Shown here in pieces: positions 1 to 5,524 of a stretch of 6,310 nt of DNA (positions are counted from its first letter, which is position 1; each line of letters opens with the position of its first letter). Below the pieces are notes generated by a model. It was given only the letters and a program-made list of their open reading frames with translations. It did not search any database and was not told the DNA's origin. A program made the translations under genes and the position numbers. The stretch lies in contig JAFZDG010000198.1 of assembly GCA_017561285.1 (NCBI GenBank), positions 1 to 6,310 of the forward strand, in the 5' to 3' direction. The DNA comes from Bacteroidaceae bacterium. Lineage in GTDB: Bacteria > Bacteroidota > Bacteroidia > Bacteroidales > Barnesiellaceae_A.

Positions 1-461
1 ATGCCCCCTATGATGTAGTAGGTGTATCGCTCGTGGAGGAGTGGCACGATGCCGGCTTCTTGACCTTCATGCGCAGACAGGGGCAAGAAGGGTGGTACTT
101 TGGTGTCGATAATATGTGCTCGAGTGATGACTACTCGATTCTGGCACATGGTAGAGTTGTTGACAAGGCGCAACGTGTAGCGATAGCAGCGTATATGCCT
201 TATGTGGAGAGCTCGATGCAGATGGCAGATGATGGCACTATCGATGTGGCTGATGCCGAGTCGATGGCCAAGATCATTGAGAGCCAATTGCGAGCCCAGA
301 TGGGCGACCAAGTGAGCAATGTGAAGGTCGTAGTGCCGATAGAGCAAGACTTAATCAACACGAGGACCTTGACGGTGAACATCAGTGTGTTGCCACTGGG
401 CTATAACACATGGATCAACGTGTCTCTGAACTTAGTAAGTAACCTTAAAGAAGAGGAGTAG
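1..461 (+). CDS. Contractile tail sheath protein, C-terminal part (DUF2586-like), 5' truncated
   Basis: The reading frame is open from the left edge (first whole codon at base 3), so this is the last 152 residues of a longer gene. The GTG at 33 is internal, not the start. The sheath polymerises around the tail tube and contracts to drive it through the cell envelope. The visible part holds the pattern I associate with DUF2586-type sheaths: a D-M-C...DDY segment followed by GRVVDKAQRVA, a 'DDGTIDVADAESMAKIIE' helix region, then alternating beta strands ending in PLGYNTWINVSLNL, which matches the C-terminal strand that knits neighbouring sheath subunits together. The tube gene follows after 2 nt, the usual sheath-tube order. 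A bacteriocin or injection-system sheath is possible, but the downstream chaperone and tape measure favour a phage-type tail. Confidence 0.85.
   Translation, partial: APYDVVGVSLVEEWHDAGFLTFMRRQGQEGWYFGVDNMCSSDDYSILAHGRVVDKAQRVAIAAYMPYVESSMQMADDGTIDVADAESMAKIIESQLRAQMGDQVSNVKVVVPIEQDLINTRTLTVNISVLPLGYNTWINVSLNLVSNLKEEE
451..458 (+). promoter_or_regulatory. Shine-Dalgarno-like site for the tail tube gene
   Basis: AAGAGGAG lies at the very end of the sheath frame, 5 nt before the ATG at 464. It supports that start and suggests sheath and tube are translated as a coupled pair. Many Bacteroidota genes lack such a site, and only a few junctions in this window have one. Confidence 0.55.
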
Positions 462-463
462 GT

Positions 464-907
464 ATGCCCAACTTGAAGATAAGAAGCAGTGAATGTGCGT
501 GGCAGCATGGCAAGGTTGTGCTGTTGAACCGCACGATAACCGGGTTGCGCGGGTGGATGTTGAACACCTCGATAGAGAAGGAGTATGTGTATGGAGCCGG
601 CAATGAACCCGTAGATATTAACGAAGGTAATGTAACCTACACCGGCAGTGTTACGCTACTTGGCTACGAGCTCGATGCGTTGGATAGAGCGGCGCAGGCA
701 GCAGGGTATGACAGCATCGCTCGTGTGCCTCATGAGCTGGTAAGTATGGTAGTGAAGCTCCAGAAATCGAAAGCCGATCCCGTAGTAATGTACAGCGTAA
801 CCGGCATTGCCTTCGAGGGCGTGGAAGACAAGCAAAGCCAAAATGACAAGAACCGAGAAATCACCTTGTCGTGGAAGGCAATGAGCATAGTGAAGACGAT
901 GTTGTAG
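464..907 (+). CDS. Major tail tube protein
   Basis: This 147-residue protein is predicted to form the inner tail tube that stacks around the tape measure and is surrounded by the sheath. The length (about 140-170 residues) and pattern fit tube proteins of contractile phages: a short N-terminal strand, a beta-rich core with the segment VYGAGNEPVDINEGNVTYTG near residues 42-61, then a helix LDALDRAAQAAG (about 71-82), and a C-terminal beta stretch ending in ISL/TLSWKA-type strands (here 'REITLSWKAMSIVKTML'). It sits directly after the sheath and before the chaperone gene, the standard position. The ATG at 464 is preceded by AAGAGGAG. The downstream hairpin at 911-931 could stabilise or end the sheath-tube part of the message; tube and sheath are needed in far more copies than what follows. 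Function is assigned from position and recalled family resemblance. Confidence 0.85.
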   Translation: MPNLKIRSSECAWQHGKVVLLNRTITGLRGWMLNTSIEKEYVYGAGNEPVDINEGNVTYTGSVTLLGYELDALDRAAQAAGYDSIARVPHELVSMVVKLQKSKADPVVMYSVTGIAFEGVEDKQSQNDKNREITLSWKAMSIVKTML

Positions 908-910
908 GAA

Positions 911-931
911 GGAGAGGTATAGCACCTCTCC
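911..931 (+). other. Perfect 8-bp hairpin after the tube gene
   Basis: GGAGAGGT (911-918) and ACCTCTCC (924-931) are perfect reverse complements with a 5-nt loop, ATAGC, starting 3 nt after the tube stop codon. There is no T-tract after it, so it is not a classic intrinsic terminator. An alternative pairing, AAGGAG (909-914) with CTCCTT (934-939), would compete with it. A 3' stabilising hairpin, an attenuator or an RNA-processing site are all possible. The purine-rich arm resembles a ribosome binding site but has no start codon after it. Confidence 0.6.
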
Positions 932-945
932 CACTCCTTAAAGAG

Positions 946-964
946 CGATTAAATAACGATTAAA
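946..964 (+). repeat. 8-bp direct repeat CGATTAAA in the chaperone leader
   Basis: CGATTAAA occurs at 946-953 and again at 957-964, start points 11 bp apart, about one helical turn. The second copy runs into a stretch of eight A residues (962-969) just before the chaperone start at 979. It could be a binding site for a regulator or simply AT-rich leader sequence. I see no clear Bacteroidota promoter (TTTG ... TAnnTTTG) here. Confidence 0.35.
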
Positions 965-978
965 AAAAAGACGAAATT

Positions 979-1329
979 ATGACAGACGCGAGAGAAATTA
1001 TAGAGGTCAAGAGCCTTGAAGAGATGGCTCTTGAGAAGTTCGGCGAGCAGCTGAAAAAATGGAAAGCCCAGTACGAGCCCAAACCCTTGTCGGTAATAGA
1101 GGTAGAGGGAAAAATGATCGTACTGAAGCCTATGACACCTGCTGTGATGTCGCAGTACTCAATGTTGATGGCCGGCGAAGGTATGGCAGAAGCCACGCGG
1201 TATGCATTGAACGAGTTGACATTGGGTGGCGATGCAGAGGTGATAGATGATGATGACTACTTCATGGCAGCTATGATGCAGTTCGCTACTGTTGTGGAAA
1301 TAAAAAAAGGGCGAGCCTCGAAGCTGTGA
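979..1329 (+). CDS. Tail assembly chaperone, short (unshifted, gpG-like) form
   Basis: This 116-residue protein lies between tube and tape measure, where nearly all long-tailed phages encode an assembly chaperone. Such proteins bind the tape measure and keep it soluble until tube polymerisation starts. The sequence is charged and helical, with KMIVLKPMTPAVMSQYSML (about residues 49-67) resembling the conserved 'v.LkP.t...' start of chaperone domains, then an acidic patch VIDDDDYF (about 89-96) and a helix ending VVEIKKG. The ATG at 979 has no Shine-Dalgarno sequence but an A-rich leader, common in Bacteroidota. The frame ends at TGA 1327-1329, 19 nt past a -1 slippery heptamer, so the last residues (GRASKL) are unique to the short form. 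Direct homology is not visible by eye; the call rests on position, size and the frameshift signal. Confidence 0.75.
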   Translation: MTDAREIIEVKSLEEMALEKFGEQLKKWKAQYEPKPLSVIEVEGKMIVLKPMTPAVMSQYSMLMAGEGMAEATRYALNELTLGGDAEVIDDDDYFMAAMMQFATVVEIKKGRASKL

Positions 1330-1493
1330 TGCGAGGCAGAGAGGCGAAGAGTGGTTCTGTTGAGTGGTTGACAGCCTTTGGGTTGGTAACTTTTGGAGCA
1401 GCAGCCGAGCTGTGGCCGGATGAGGTATTTTATTACCGAACCGGTGTGGCGCTGAAGATGTGGGAAGAAGGATTTGGACGATTTAAGTTGTAG
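979..1493 (+). CDS. Tail assembly chaperone, -1 frameshift fusion (gpGT-like)
   Basis: Predicted long product, made when ribosomes slip back one base at A AAA AAA (1302-1308). The first 110 residues are shared with the short form; decoding then continues at AGG 1308-1310 in the -1 frame for 61 more residues (RASLEAVMRGREAKSG... to ...EEGFGRFKL) and stops at TAG 1491-1493, giving 171 residues. The -1 frame has no stop between the heptamer and 1491. Its extension is rich in Trp and aromatic residues (WLTAFGLVTFG, LWPDEVFYYRTG), like T-domain tails of lambda GT-type proteins, which recruit the tape measure and tube subunits. The stop lies 6 nt before the tape measure start. An alternative is a separate 54-residue ORF starting at ATG 1329-1331, which overlaps the TGA as TGATG and could be read by reinitiation. 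Frameshifting is inferred, not shown. Confidence 0.7.
1302..1337 (+). promoter_or_regulatory. Programmed -1 ribosomal frameshift signal
   Basis: Seven A residues (1302-1308) lie in the canonical phase for slippage: the 0-frame reads ATA AAA AAA GGG, so the heptamer is A AAA AAA, and both tRNA-Lys can re-pair fully after moving back one base. Six bases later GCCTCG (1315-1320) is the perfect complement of CGAGGC (1332-1337), making a 6-bp GC-rich hairpin with an 11-nt loop that contains the 0-frame stop. GAGGC at 1341-1345 offers an alternative 3' arm. Slippery site, 6-nt spacer, stem, and long open -1 frame together match the known arrangement of tail chaperone frameshifts. Confidence 0.75.
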
Positions 1494-1499
1494 CGTAAT

Positions 1500-3194
1500 A
1501 TGGCGAATGTAGAGTATTCTATAAGTCTGCGAGACATGGCGAGCGCGCCGATGCGGGGTTTTGCCCGCACAGTGCAACAGAGCAATGGGGTGGTGAACGC
1601 AGCCAGCCGTAATATGCTGCGCCGATTCGTGAGCACCCAGCGTGCTATTCAGGATAATGCGAGAGCTACGCGGGATATGCAGCGCCATATCGAGAGCCTT
1701 GCCCGAAGCGTAGATAGCCTGACACAGCGACTTGAGCGCGCAGCTAACGTGAAGCCCAATAGTGGTGGAGTATTGGCGATGCTCGGAGGTAAGGGTGCTG
1801 TGGGGGCAGCTGCAATAGGTGCTGCGGTGATGGCAGTAAGCAACGGTATAGGCAGTGCGATGAGGGCGGCCTTTGAGCGCCAGAAGATACAGGCGAGTTA
1901 CAATATCCTTGCCGGTGGAAGGGCTCAAGGAGAGGCGATGGTTGGGCAGCTGAGAACCTTGATGCGTGACACGATGCTGGGTGGCGAGGTGTTTGACATA
2001 GCTCGTACGATGATGGCCTTCGGTGTGAAGGGCGATATAGCAGGGCGGATTGCCAAGATAGGCAATGTAGCGATGGGCGATGCGGGTAGGATGCAGAGCT
2101 TAGGCTTGGCGTTGAGCCAGATGAGCGCTGCGGGTAAGTTGCAAGGACAGGATAGGCTGCAAATGATCAATGCCGGCTGGAACCCTATCAATACGATAGC
2201 CGAGATGAGCGGCAAGAGTGCTGCGCAGCTGAATGAGGAGATGAGCAAGGGCTTGATTACATCGGATATGGTGTGGAAGGCTCTTGACTATGCGACCGGC
2301 CAGGGAGGTCAGTTTGGTGGTGTGCTGGATGCAATCGCCAAGACACCTGCGGGCCAATATATGCTGATGATGGGGCAATGGGAAGAGCTGATGGTAGGGC
2401 TTGGCGAGAGCCTGATGCCGATAGCCACCGATGTGATGAAGTTCGTGAACGAGAGTGTGATGCCCCTTGTAGAGACGTACCTACCCTACCTGCGTGAGAG
2501 TGCGAGCTATGTGTGGGGAGTATTGCAGGGTTGGATAAGTGCCCTTGCACCCGTACGGGAGACCTTTGCCTCGCTACGCGAAGAGGGTGGCTTGATGAAC
2601 CAGTATGTAGGCGGCTTGTGGGCTATCTGGCAGCAGATTGTGCCAACTGTAGGCCGGGTATTGGGATTTGTGGGGCAGCTGGTGGGCGAGTTCGTGCAGC
2701 TGTTAAACAAGAATGAGCTGTTCAAATTGGCGTGGGATATGGTGTACACCACCGCACAGGCGTTGCTGGGTGTAGTGAACAAGGTAGTAGATAGGATGCA
2801 ATGGATGTGGCAACACATCATTCGTCCTATTATAGAGAGTACCACCAATTGGGTAAATGGTGCGTTGCGAGCTATAGGGTTGACGAGCAAGGTGCCCGGT
2901 GTGAGTGTCGGAGCGAGCAGTATGCCCGGCATGAGTGCCGGAGAGAGCGATAAGCTTGCCGCCGCGCAAGCCAGTGCGTTAGCCACGATGCAGAGTGCTA
3001 ATGCAGGCAGTGCCACTGCTGTGAGCAGTGGCGTGGCGAGTGGCGGTCCCAAGGTCGTGAATATCACCGTAGGTAAGTTGCTCGACAGCATCACAGTCAG
3101 TGCAGCCAACCTGAAAGAGGGCGCAGATGAAATAGAGAAGGTAGTGCTCGACACGCTGGCAAGAGTGCTGGCACAAGGAGCGGTAATAGCATAA
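1500..3194 (+). CDS. Tail tape measure protein
   Basis: The tape measure runs through the tail tube, sets its length during assembly and is released on infection. The 564 residues contain the signature of the tape_meas_nterm family around residues 205-275: GKLQGQDRLQMINAG, then the NPI..IAEMSGKS segment, LNEEMSKGLITSDMV and ATGQGGQF. Before this is a charged helical, probably coiled-coil region (about 30-82) and a Gly/Ala-rich hydrophobic stretch (about 91-120). Further hydrophobic segments lie near 335-352 and 383-402. A Ser/Gly/Ala linker (about 465-516) with a 10-residue tandem repeat leads to a C-terminal beta-then-helix domain (KVVNITVGKLLDSITV ... VVLDTLARVL). At about 0.15 nm per residue the tail would be near 85 nm, a short contractile tail; this is a rule-of-thumb estimate. 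The ATG at 1500 follows the chaperone stop by 6 nt and has no Shine-Dalgarno site. Confidence 0.93.
   Translation: MANVEYSISLRDMASAPMRGFARTVQQSNGVVNAASRNMLRRFVSTQRAIQDNARATRDMQRHIESLARSVDSLTQRLERAANVKPNSGGVLAMLGGKGAVGAAAIGAAVMAVSNGIGSAMRAAFERQKIQASYNILAGGRAQGEAMVGQLRTLMRDTMLGGEVFDIARTMMAFGVKGDIAGRIAKIGNVAMGDAGRMQSLGLALSQMSAAGKLQGQDRLQMINAGWNPINTIAEMSGKSAAQLNEEMSKGLITSDMVWKALDYATGQGGQFGGVLDAIAKTPAGQYMLMMGQWEELMVGLGESLMPIATDVMKFVNESVMPLVETYLPYLRESASYVWGVLQGWISALAPVRETFASLREEGGLMNQYVGGLWAIWQQIVPTVGRVLGFVGQLVGEFVQLLNKNELFKLAWDMVYTTAQALLGVVNKVVDRMQWMWQHIIRPIIESTTNWVNGALRAIGLTSKVPGVSVGASSMPGMSAGESDKLAAAQASALATMQSANAGSATAVSSGVASGGPKVVNITVGKLLDSITVSAANLKEGADEIEKVVLDTLARVLAQGAVIA
2892..2951 (+). repeat. 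Two-copy 30-bp tandem repeat in the tape measure linker
   Basis: Two imperfect 30-bp units encode VPGVSVGASS and MPGMSAGESD (residues 465-474 and 475-484 of the tape measure). They start the low-complexity linker before the C-terminal domain. The pattern is (V/M)PG(V/M)S(V/A)G(A/E)S. Copy-number change here would alter the length by 10 residues per unit in a non-core part. Confidence 0.6.
3012..3032 (+). repeat. Perfect 9-bp inverted repeat inside the tape measure gene
   Basis: GCCACTGCT (3012-3020) and AGCAGTGGC (3024-3032) are exact reverse complements around a 3-nt loop, GTG. The site falls in codons for the Ser/Ala/Gly linker (ATAVSSGVA), just before the conserved C-terminal domain. The coding constraint here is weak, so the pairing may come from repetitive AGT/AGC/GCC codon use, or may slow translation at a domain boundary. 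Confidence 0.5.
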
Positions 3195-3205
3195 TAATAG
3201 CAGAT

Positions 3206-4033
3206 ATGGCAAGAACAACCAGAGAGATATATGATGCGATGTTGCGTGACAAGGCGCAGCGCAGTGAGTTGGCAGTGTTGAACAGCAGCAGTACAGCCTC
3301 GATATGGCGATTGCTGCTGTGGGTAGTAGCCAGCGCCATCAATGTAGCCGAACAGCTGTGGGAGGCGTGGAAGATGGATGTTGATGTAGAGTTGGCCGCG
3401 CAAACCCCCCATCGTGTCGATTGGTACGCCGCCAAAGCCAAGTACTTTGTCAGTGGCAAGGTATTGATGCCCGGCAGTGATCAGTACGACCTGGCGGGAA
3501 TGAGCGACAGTGAGATAGAGCAGCTTCGCATTGTGAAGTATGCAGCTGCCATAGAGGGGAGAGATTATAGTGTGTTGTACGTGAAGGTGGCGGGAGAAGA
3601 TGCCAGCGGCCGCAGAGTTCCCTTGACAGCGGCCGAAGCTGTACAAGTAGCCGCCTATATGAATGAAGTAAAAGATGTGGGTGTGCGAATAGAGCTGGTG
3701 AATAAGCCCGCCGACCTCTTCCGCTGCTCCGTCAAGGTGCTCTACGATCCAATTTTGTCGCCAGAGGTGATGCGCGAGCGTGTGCGAAGTGTGATAGAGT
3801 TGTATGTAGAGAACTTGGAGTTCAACGGCGAGTATAGCAATATGGCGCTAATAGATGCGGTGCAGCGTGTGCAGGGTGTGAAAATTGCCGAGATTGAGCA
3901 AGCCACCGTAGAGGAATACGGCACCGGCGTATCGAGAGGTGTGAATGTGCGCTATATACCCGTTGCCGGGTATATGAAACCCGAAGAGGTTATTGTGAAT
4001 CTTGAAGCATATAGCAGCTATGAGCGTATATGA
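3206..4033 (+). CDS. Baseplate J-like wedge protein
   Basis: Predicted baseplate wedge component (P2 gpJ / Mu gp47 / T4 gp6 superfamily), which links the central hub to the outer baseplate and passes on the signal for sheath contraction. The 275 residues are shorter than typical J proteins (about 300-400). A helical N-terminus has a hydrophobic stretch near 33-47 (IWRLLLWVVASAI). A middle region carries PLTAAEAVQVAAYMNEVK (about 139-156), like the J-family 'lT..Ea..va.y' segment. The C-terminal half has the usual order: a strand (FRCSVKVLYDP), a helix with paired arginines (VMRERVRSVIELYVENL), then FNGEYSNMALIDAVQRVQGV and a Y-P-AGY strand ending (YIPVAGYMKPEE). It follows the tape measure directly and overlaps the next gene by 14 nt. 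No Shine-Dalgarno site precedes the ATG at 3206. The family call rests on pattern; an HMM search could change the name. Confidence 0.72.
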   Translation: MARTTREIYDAMLRDKAQRSELAVLNSSSTASIWRLLLWVVASAINVAEQLWEAWKMDVDVELAAQTPHRVDWYAAKAKYFVSGKVLMPGSDQYDLAGMSDSEIEQLRIVKYAAAIEGRDYSVLYVKVAGEDASGRRVPLTAAEAVQVAAYMNEVKDVGVRIELVNKPADLFRCSVKVLYDPILSPEVMRERVRSVIELYVENLEFNGEYSNMALIDAVQRVQGVKIAEIEQATVEEYGTGVSRGVNVRYIPVAGYMKPEEVIVNLEAYSSYERI

Positions 4034-4499
4034 TGTAGAGAAGTGGGTAGTGATGCAGCTCCCCCTTGTATTGCGGCGCAGCAAGTTGACAGCGCTGGTG
4101 CAAGTTCTTGTAGGACAAGTGGGGAGATTGGTGATGCAATGGAGCCGTTATGCCGATGATGTAAAGTATGACATAAGACATAACAGCCAAGTGTGCAAGT
4201 TGCGTGCGATGTTGAATGATAGGTTAGATGCCGACCAGCGACGAGTTGACCTCGTCGATGCGCAGCCCAACAGCGAGATGTTGATAGTATATACAAGAGC
4301 GCTCGGCAAGCCCGTAATGGTAGGCATCGGTGCGTATGTGTTAACCCCGCCGAGAGGCTATGAGGCAGGACGAGAGTTGAATTTCGTTGTTCGAGCCCCC
4401 CAAGAGTGGCGAGATACCGAGAAAGCAAGTCGGTTGGCGGCGTTGGTGAACAGAGGCAAGCTCGCCTCGATGCGATATAGGATAGAGTATGTTCAATAA
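4020..4499 (+). CDS. Small baseplate-associated protein in the gpI position, function unknown
   Basis: A 159-residue protein starting at ATG 4020, 14 nt inside the J-like gene; a longer reading from TTG 4002 is possible but less likely. In P2- and Mu-like phages the gene after J encodes gpI (gp48 in Mu), a tail-tip wedge partner of J, and the tight overlap here suggests co-translation of partners. The sequence itself does not show a recognised gpI domain. Visible features are a hydrophobic and basic N-terminal half (VVMQLPLVLRRSKL), a conserved-looking core YDIRHNSQVCKLRAMLNDR (about 50-68), RRVDLVDAQP, and a C-terminal part with VGIGAYVLTPP and NFVVRAP. I recall similar proteins next to J-like genes in Bacteroides Mu-like prophages, where they are usually hypothetical. 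The gpI role is inferred from position only. Confidence 0.8.
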   Translation: MSVYDVEKWVVMQLPLVLRRSKLTALVQVLVGQVGRLVMQWSRYADDVKYDIRHNSQVCKLRAMLNDRLDADQRRVDLVDAQPNSEMLIVYTRALGKPVMVGIGAYVLTPPRGYEAGRELNFVVRAPQEWRDTEKASRLAALVNRGKLASMRYRIEYVQ

Positions 4500-4513
4500 T
4501 AATATGTATATAT

Positions 4514-5155
4514 ATGGCAGGAATAGTAAGAGGTAAATTTGTAGGCCAAGAAGGCGGTAACTTCCCGGTAGATGCCGAAACCTTCCAACAGTTGCAGGAT
4601 TATGTAGATGCTGTAGCCGAGTTGTCGAATATGTATATACCCAGTGCGATGAGTGGTGCTATCTTGAGCGGGTGCGCGTTGGAATCGAGCGGCACTCGCC
4701 GAGGCGCCGGATGGGTAGTGTTGTCGGGCGAAGGCTTGGTGTATTTTGAAGGCGGTTTGGTCGCGAATGGATTGAGCGTAGTAGAAGATGATATCGATGT
4801 GGTAGTGGGTGGGGTAACCTACCCGGCGTATAGCAGGAAGAGAGCTGTGGCCGGTATGATTGCAGGTAGTGCCACCTATCAATGGGATGCGATTGCTGAA
4901 AGAACTAACATATATGACGTGAAAAACGATGCGATGCCGATAGGCAGTATTGTGTTGTATGGAGGTGATGCCAACCAATTGTCGGCTAAATGGCTTCCCT
5001 GTGACGGCAGAACTGTCAGCAGTGCGGAGTACTCAGAGTTGTATATTGCTATCGGTACGAGGTATAACGGCGGACAGTCGTTGAGTGGCGCATTTAAGTT
5101 GCCATCGCTCGGCAACCTGATAACCGGCACTACCTATATTATAAGAGCCAAATAA
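4514..5155 (+). CDS. Tail collar domain protein (short tail fibre or baseplate tip)
   Basis: This 213-residue protein ends in a phage tail collar domain (PF07484-like, about residues 141-202): MPIGSIVLYGG, then KWLPCDGRTVSSAEYSELY, IGTRYNGG and FKLPSLGN. The G.I..Y.G......W..CDG......Y..L...IG...G......F.LP.L pattern is the hallmark of the family, found at the tips of short tail fibres such as T4 gp12 and in many microbial surface-recognition proteins. The usual final 'P.L.gr.pvG' is shortened here: the protein ends 14 residues after the LPSLG motif (ITGTTYIIRAK). The N-terminal 135 residues are a probable attachment part with VDAETFQQLQDYVDAVAEL, an ILSGCALE turn and strands WVVLSGEGLVYFEGG. 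It starts 14 nt after the gpI-position gene and a strong ribosome site for the next gene overlaps its stop codon. Confidence 0.85.
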   Translation: MAGIVRGKFVGQEGGNFPVDAETFQQLQDYVDAVAELSNMYIPSAMSGAILSGCALESSGTRRGAGWVVLSGEGLVYFEGGLVANGLSVVEDDIDVVVGGVTYPAYSRKRAVAGMIAGSATYQWDAIAERTNIYDVKNDAMPIGSIVLYGGDANQLSAKWLPCDGRTVSSAEYSELYIAIGTRYNGGQSLSGAFKLPSLGNLITGTTYIIRAK

Positions 5156-5160
5156 GGAGG
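5154..5160 (+). promoter_or_regulatory. Consensus Shine-Dalgarno AAGGAGG overlapping the collar gene stop
   Basis: AAGGAGG overlaps the TAA stop (5153-5155) and lies 9 nt before the ATG at 5170. It is the best match to the anti-Shine-Dalgarno sequence upstream of any start in this window; most neighbours have none. It supports the start at 5170. Confidence 0.65.
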
Positions 5161-5169
5161 ACTGAAACG

Positions 5170-5523
5170 ATGGATAAAGCACAATTAAAAGAGATGTTCG
5201 GCGACGGAAAGCGTCCCACAGGGGCAGATTTCGCCGCCTTGATAGATGCCCTGTGGGCCAATATCGAGAGCCAATTGCGAGCTGCAATGCCCGTCATCCG
5301 CATCAAGTGGGCCCGGAAGGTAGCCCCCAGCGGTTTTGCTCCCGGCGAATATTGGTACAACACCAATACGAGGTTGTTGTATTATATGGGAGAGAAAAAA
5401 GCCGAGGTTGTAGCCATACGCTATGATGTGTTGTATGTCGTAGAAGAGGAGGGAGATATGATTCCGGGTATCTATGTTGGATACGATGGTTCGCTCCGCC
5501 TCATTGCCGGAGAGGAGTTTTGA
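5170..5523 (+). CDS. Small tail accessory protein, function unknown
   Basis: A 117-residue protein I cannot name. Its N-terminus, MDKAQLKEMFGDGKRPTGAD followed by FAALIDALW, matches a widespread pattern in Bacteroidota phage tail regions (K..L...F..G..PT..dFa.LID), typically at the start of fibre-related or collar-associated proteins. The middle GFAPGEYWYNTNTRLLYYMG (about 55-74) looks like the 'G.iYYNt.t..LY.y.g' beta hairpin common in fibre subunits, and IYVGYDGSLRLIAG near the end repeats that style. No signal peptide or membrane segment is visible. Position between the collar gene and two other small genes suggests a part of the distal tail or an assembly factor. Starts after a strong Shine-Dalgarno site and ends 1 nt before the next start. 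Confidence 0.8.
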   Translation: MDKAQLKEMFGDGKRPTGADFAALIDALWANIESQLRAAMPVIRIKWARKVAPSGFAPGEYWYNTNTRLLYYMGEKKAEVVAIRYDVLYVVEEEGDMIPGIYVGYDGSLRLIAGEEF

Positions 5524-5524
5524 T

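Noticed and set aside
33..461. Complete 142-aa gene starting at GTG 33
   Set aside because: The frame is open without a stop to the left edge and the content is the C-terminal part of a sheath protein, so the GTG is internal.
911..931. Intrinsic terminator after the tube gene
   Set aside because: The hairpin is strong but followed by CACTCCTTAAAG, not a T-tract, so it is listed only as a hairpin.
1257..1928. Minus-strand ORF of 223 aa opposite the chaperone frameshift region and tape measure start
   Set aside because: Composition (many His, Ser, Arg, Cys) is that of a shadow frame, and the plus-strand -1 frame explains this stretch better.
2507..3646. Long minus-strand ORF of 379 aa across tape measure and J-like gene
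   Set aside because: It crosses the boundary of two well-supported plus-strand genes, has low-complexity Leu/Ser/Thr/His-rich content typical of antisense frames, and shows no recognisable motif.
4239..4257. Inverted repeat CGACGAG ttgac CTCGTCG in the gpI-position gene
   Set aside because: A perfect 7-bp match with 5-nt loop, but it lies in coding sequence for RRVDLVDA with no contextual role; probably chance.
4002..4499. TTG start at 4002 for the gpI-position gene
   Set aside because: ATG at 4020 is in frame 6 codons later, gives a smaller overlap with the upstream gene and a more natural start (MSVYDVEKW).
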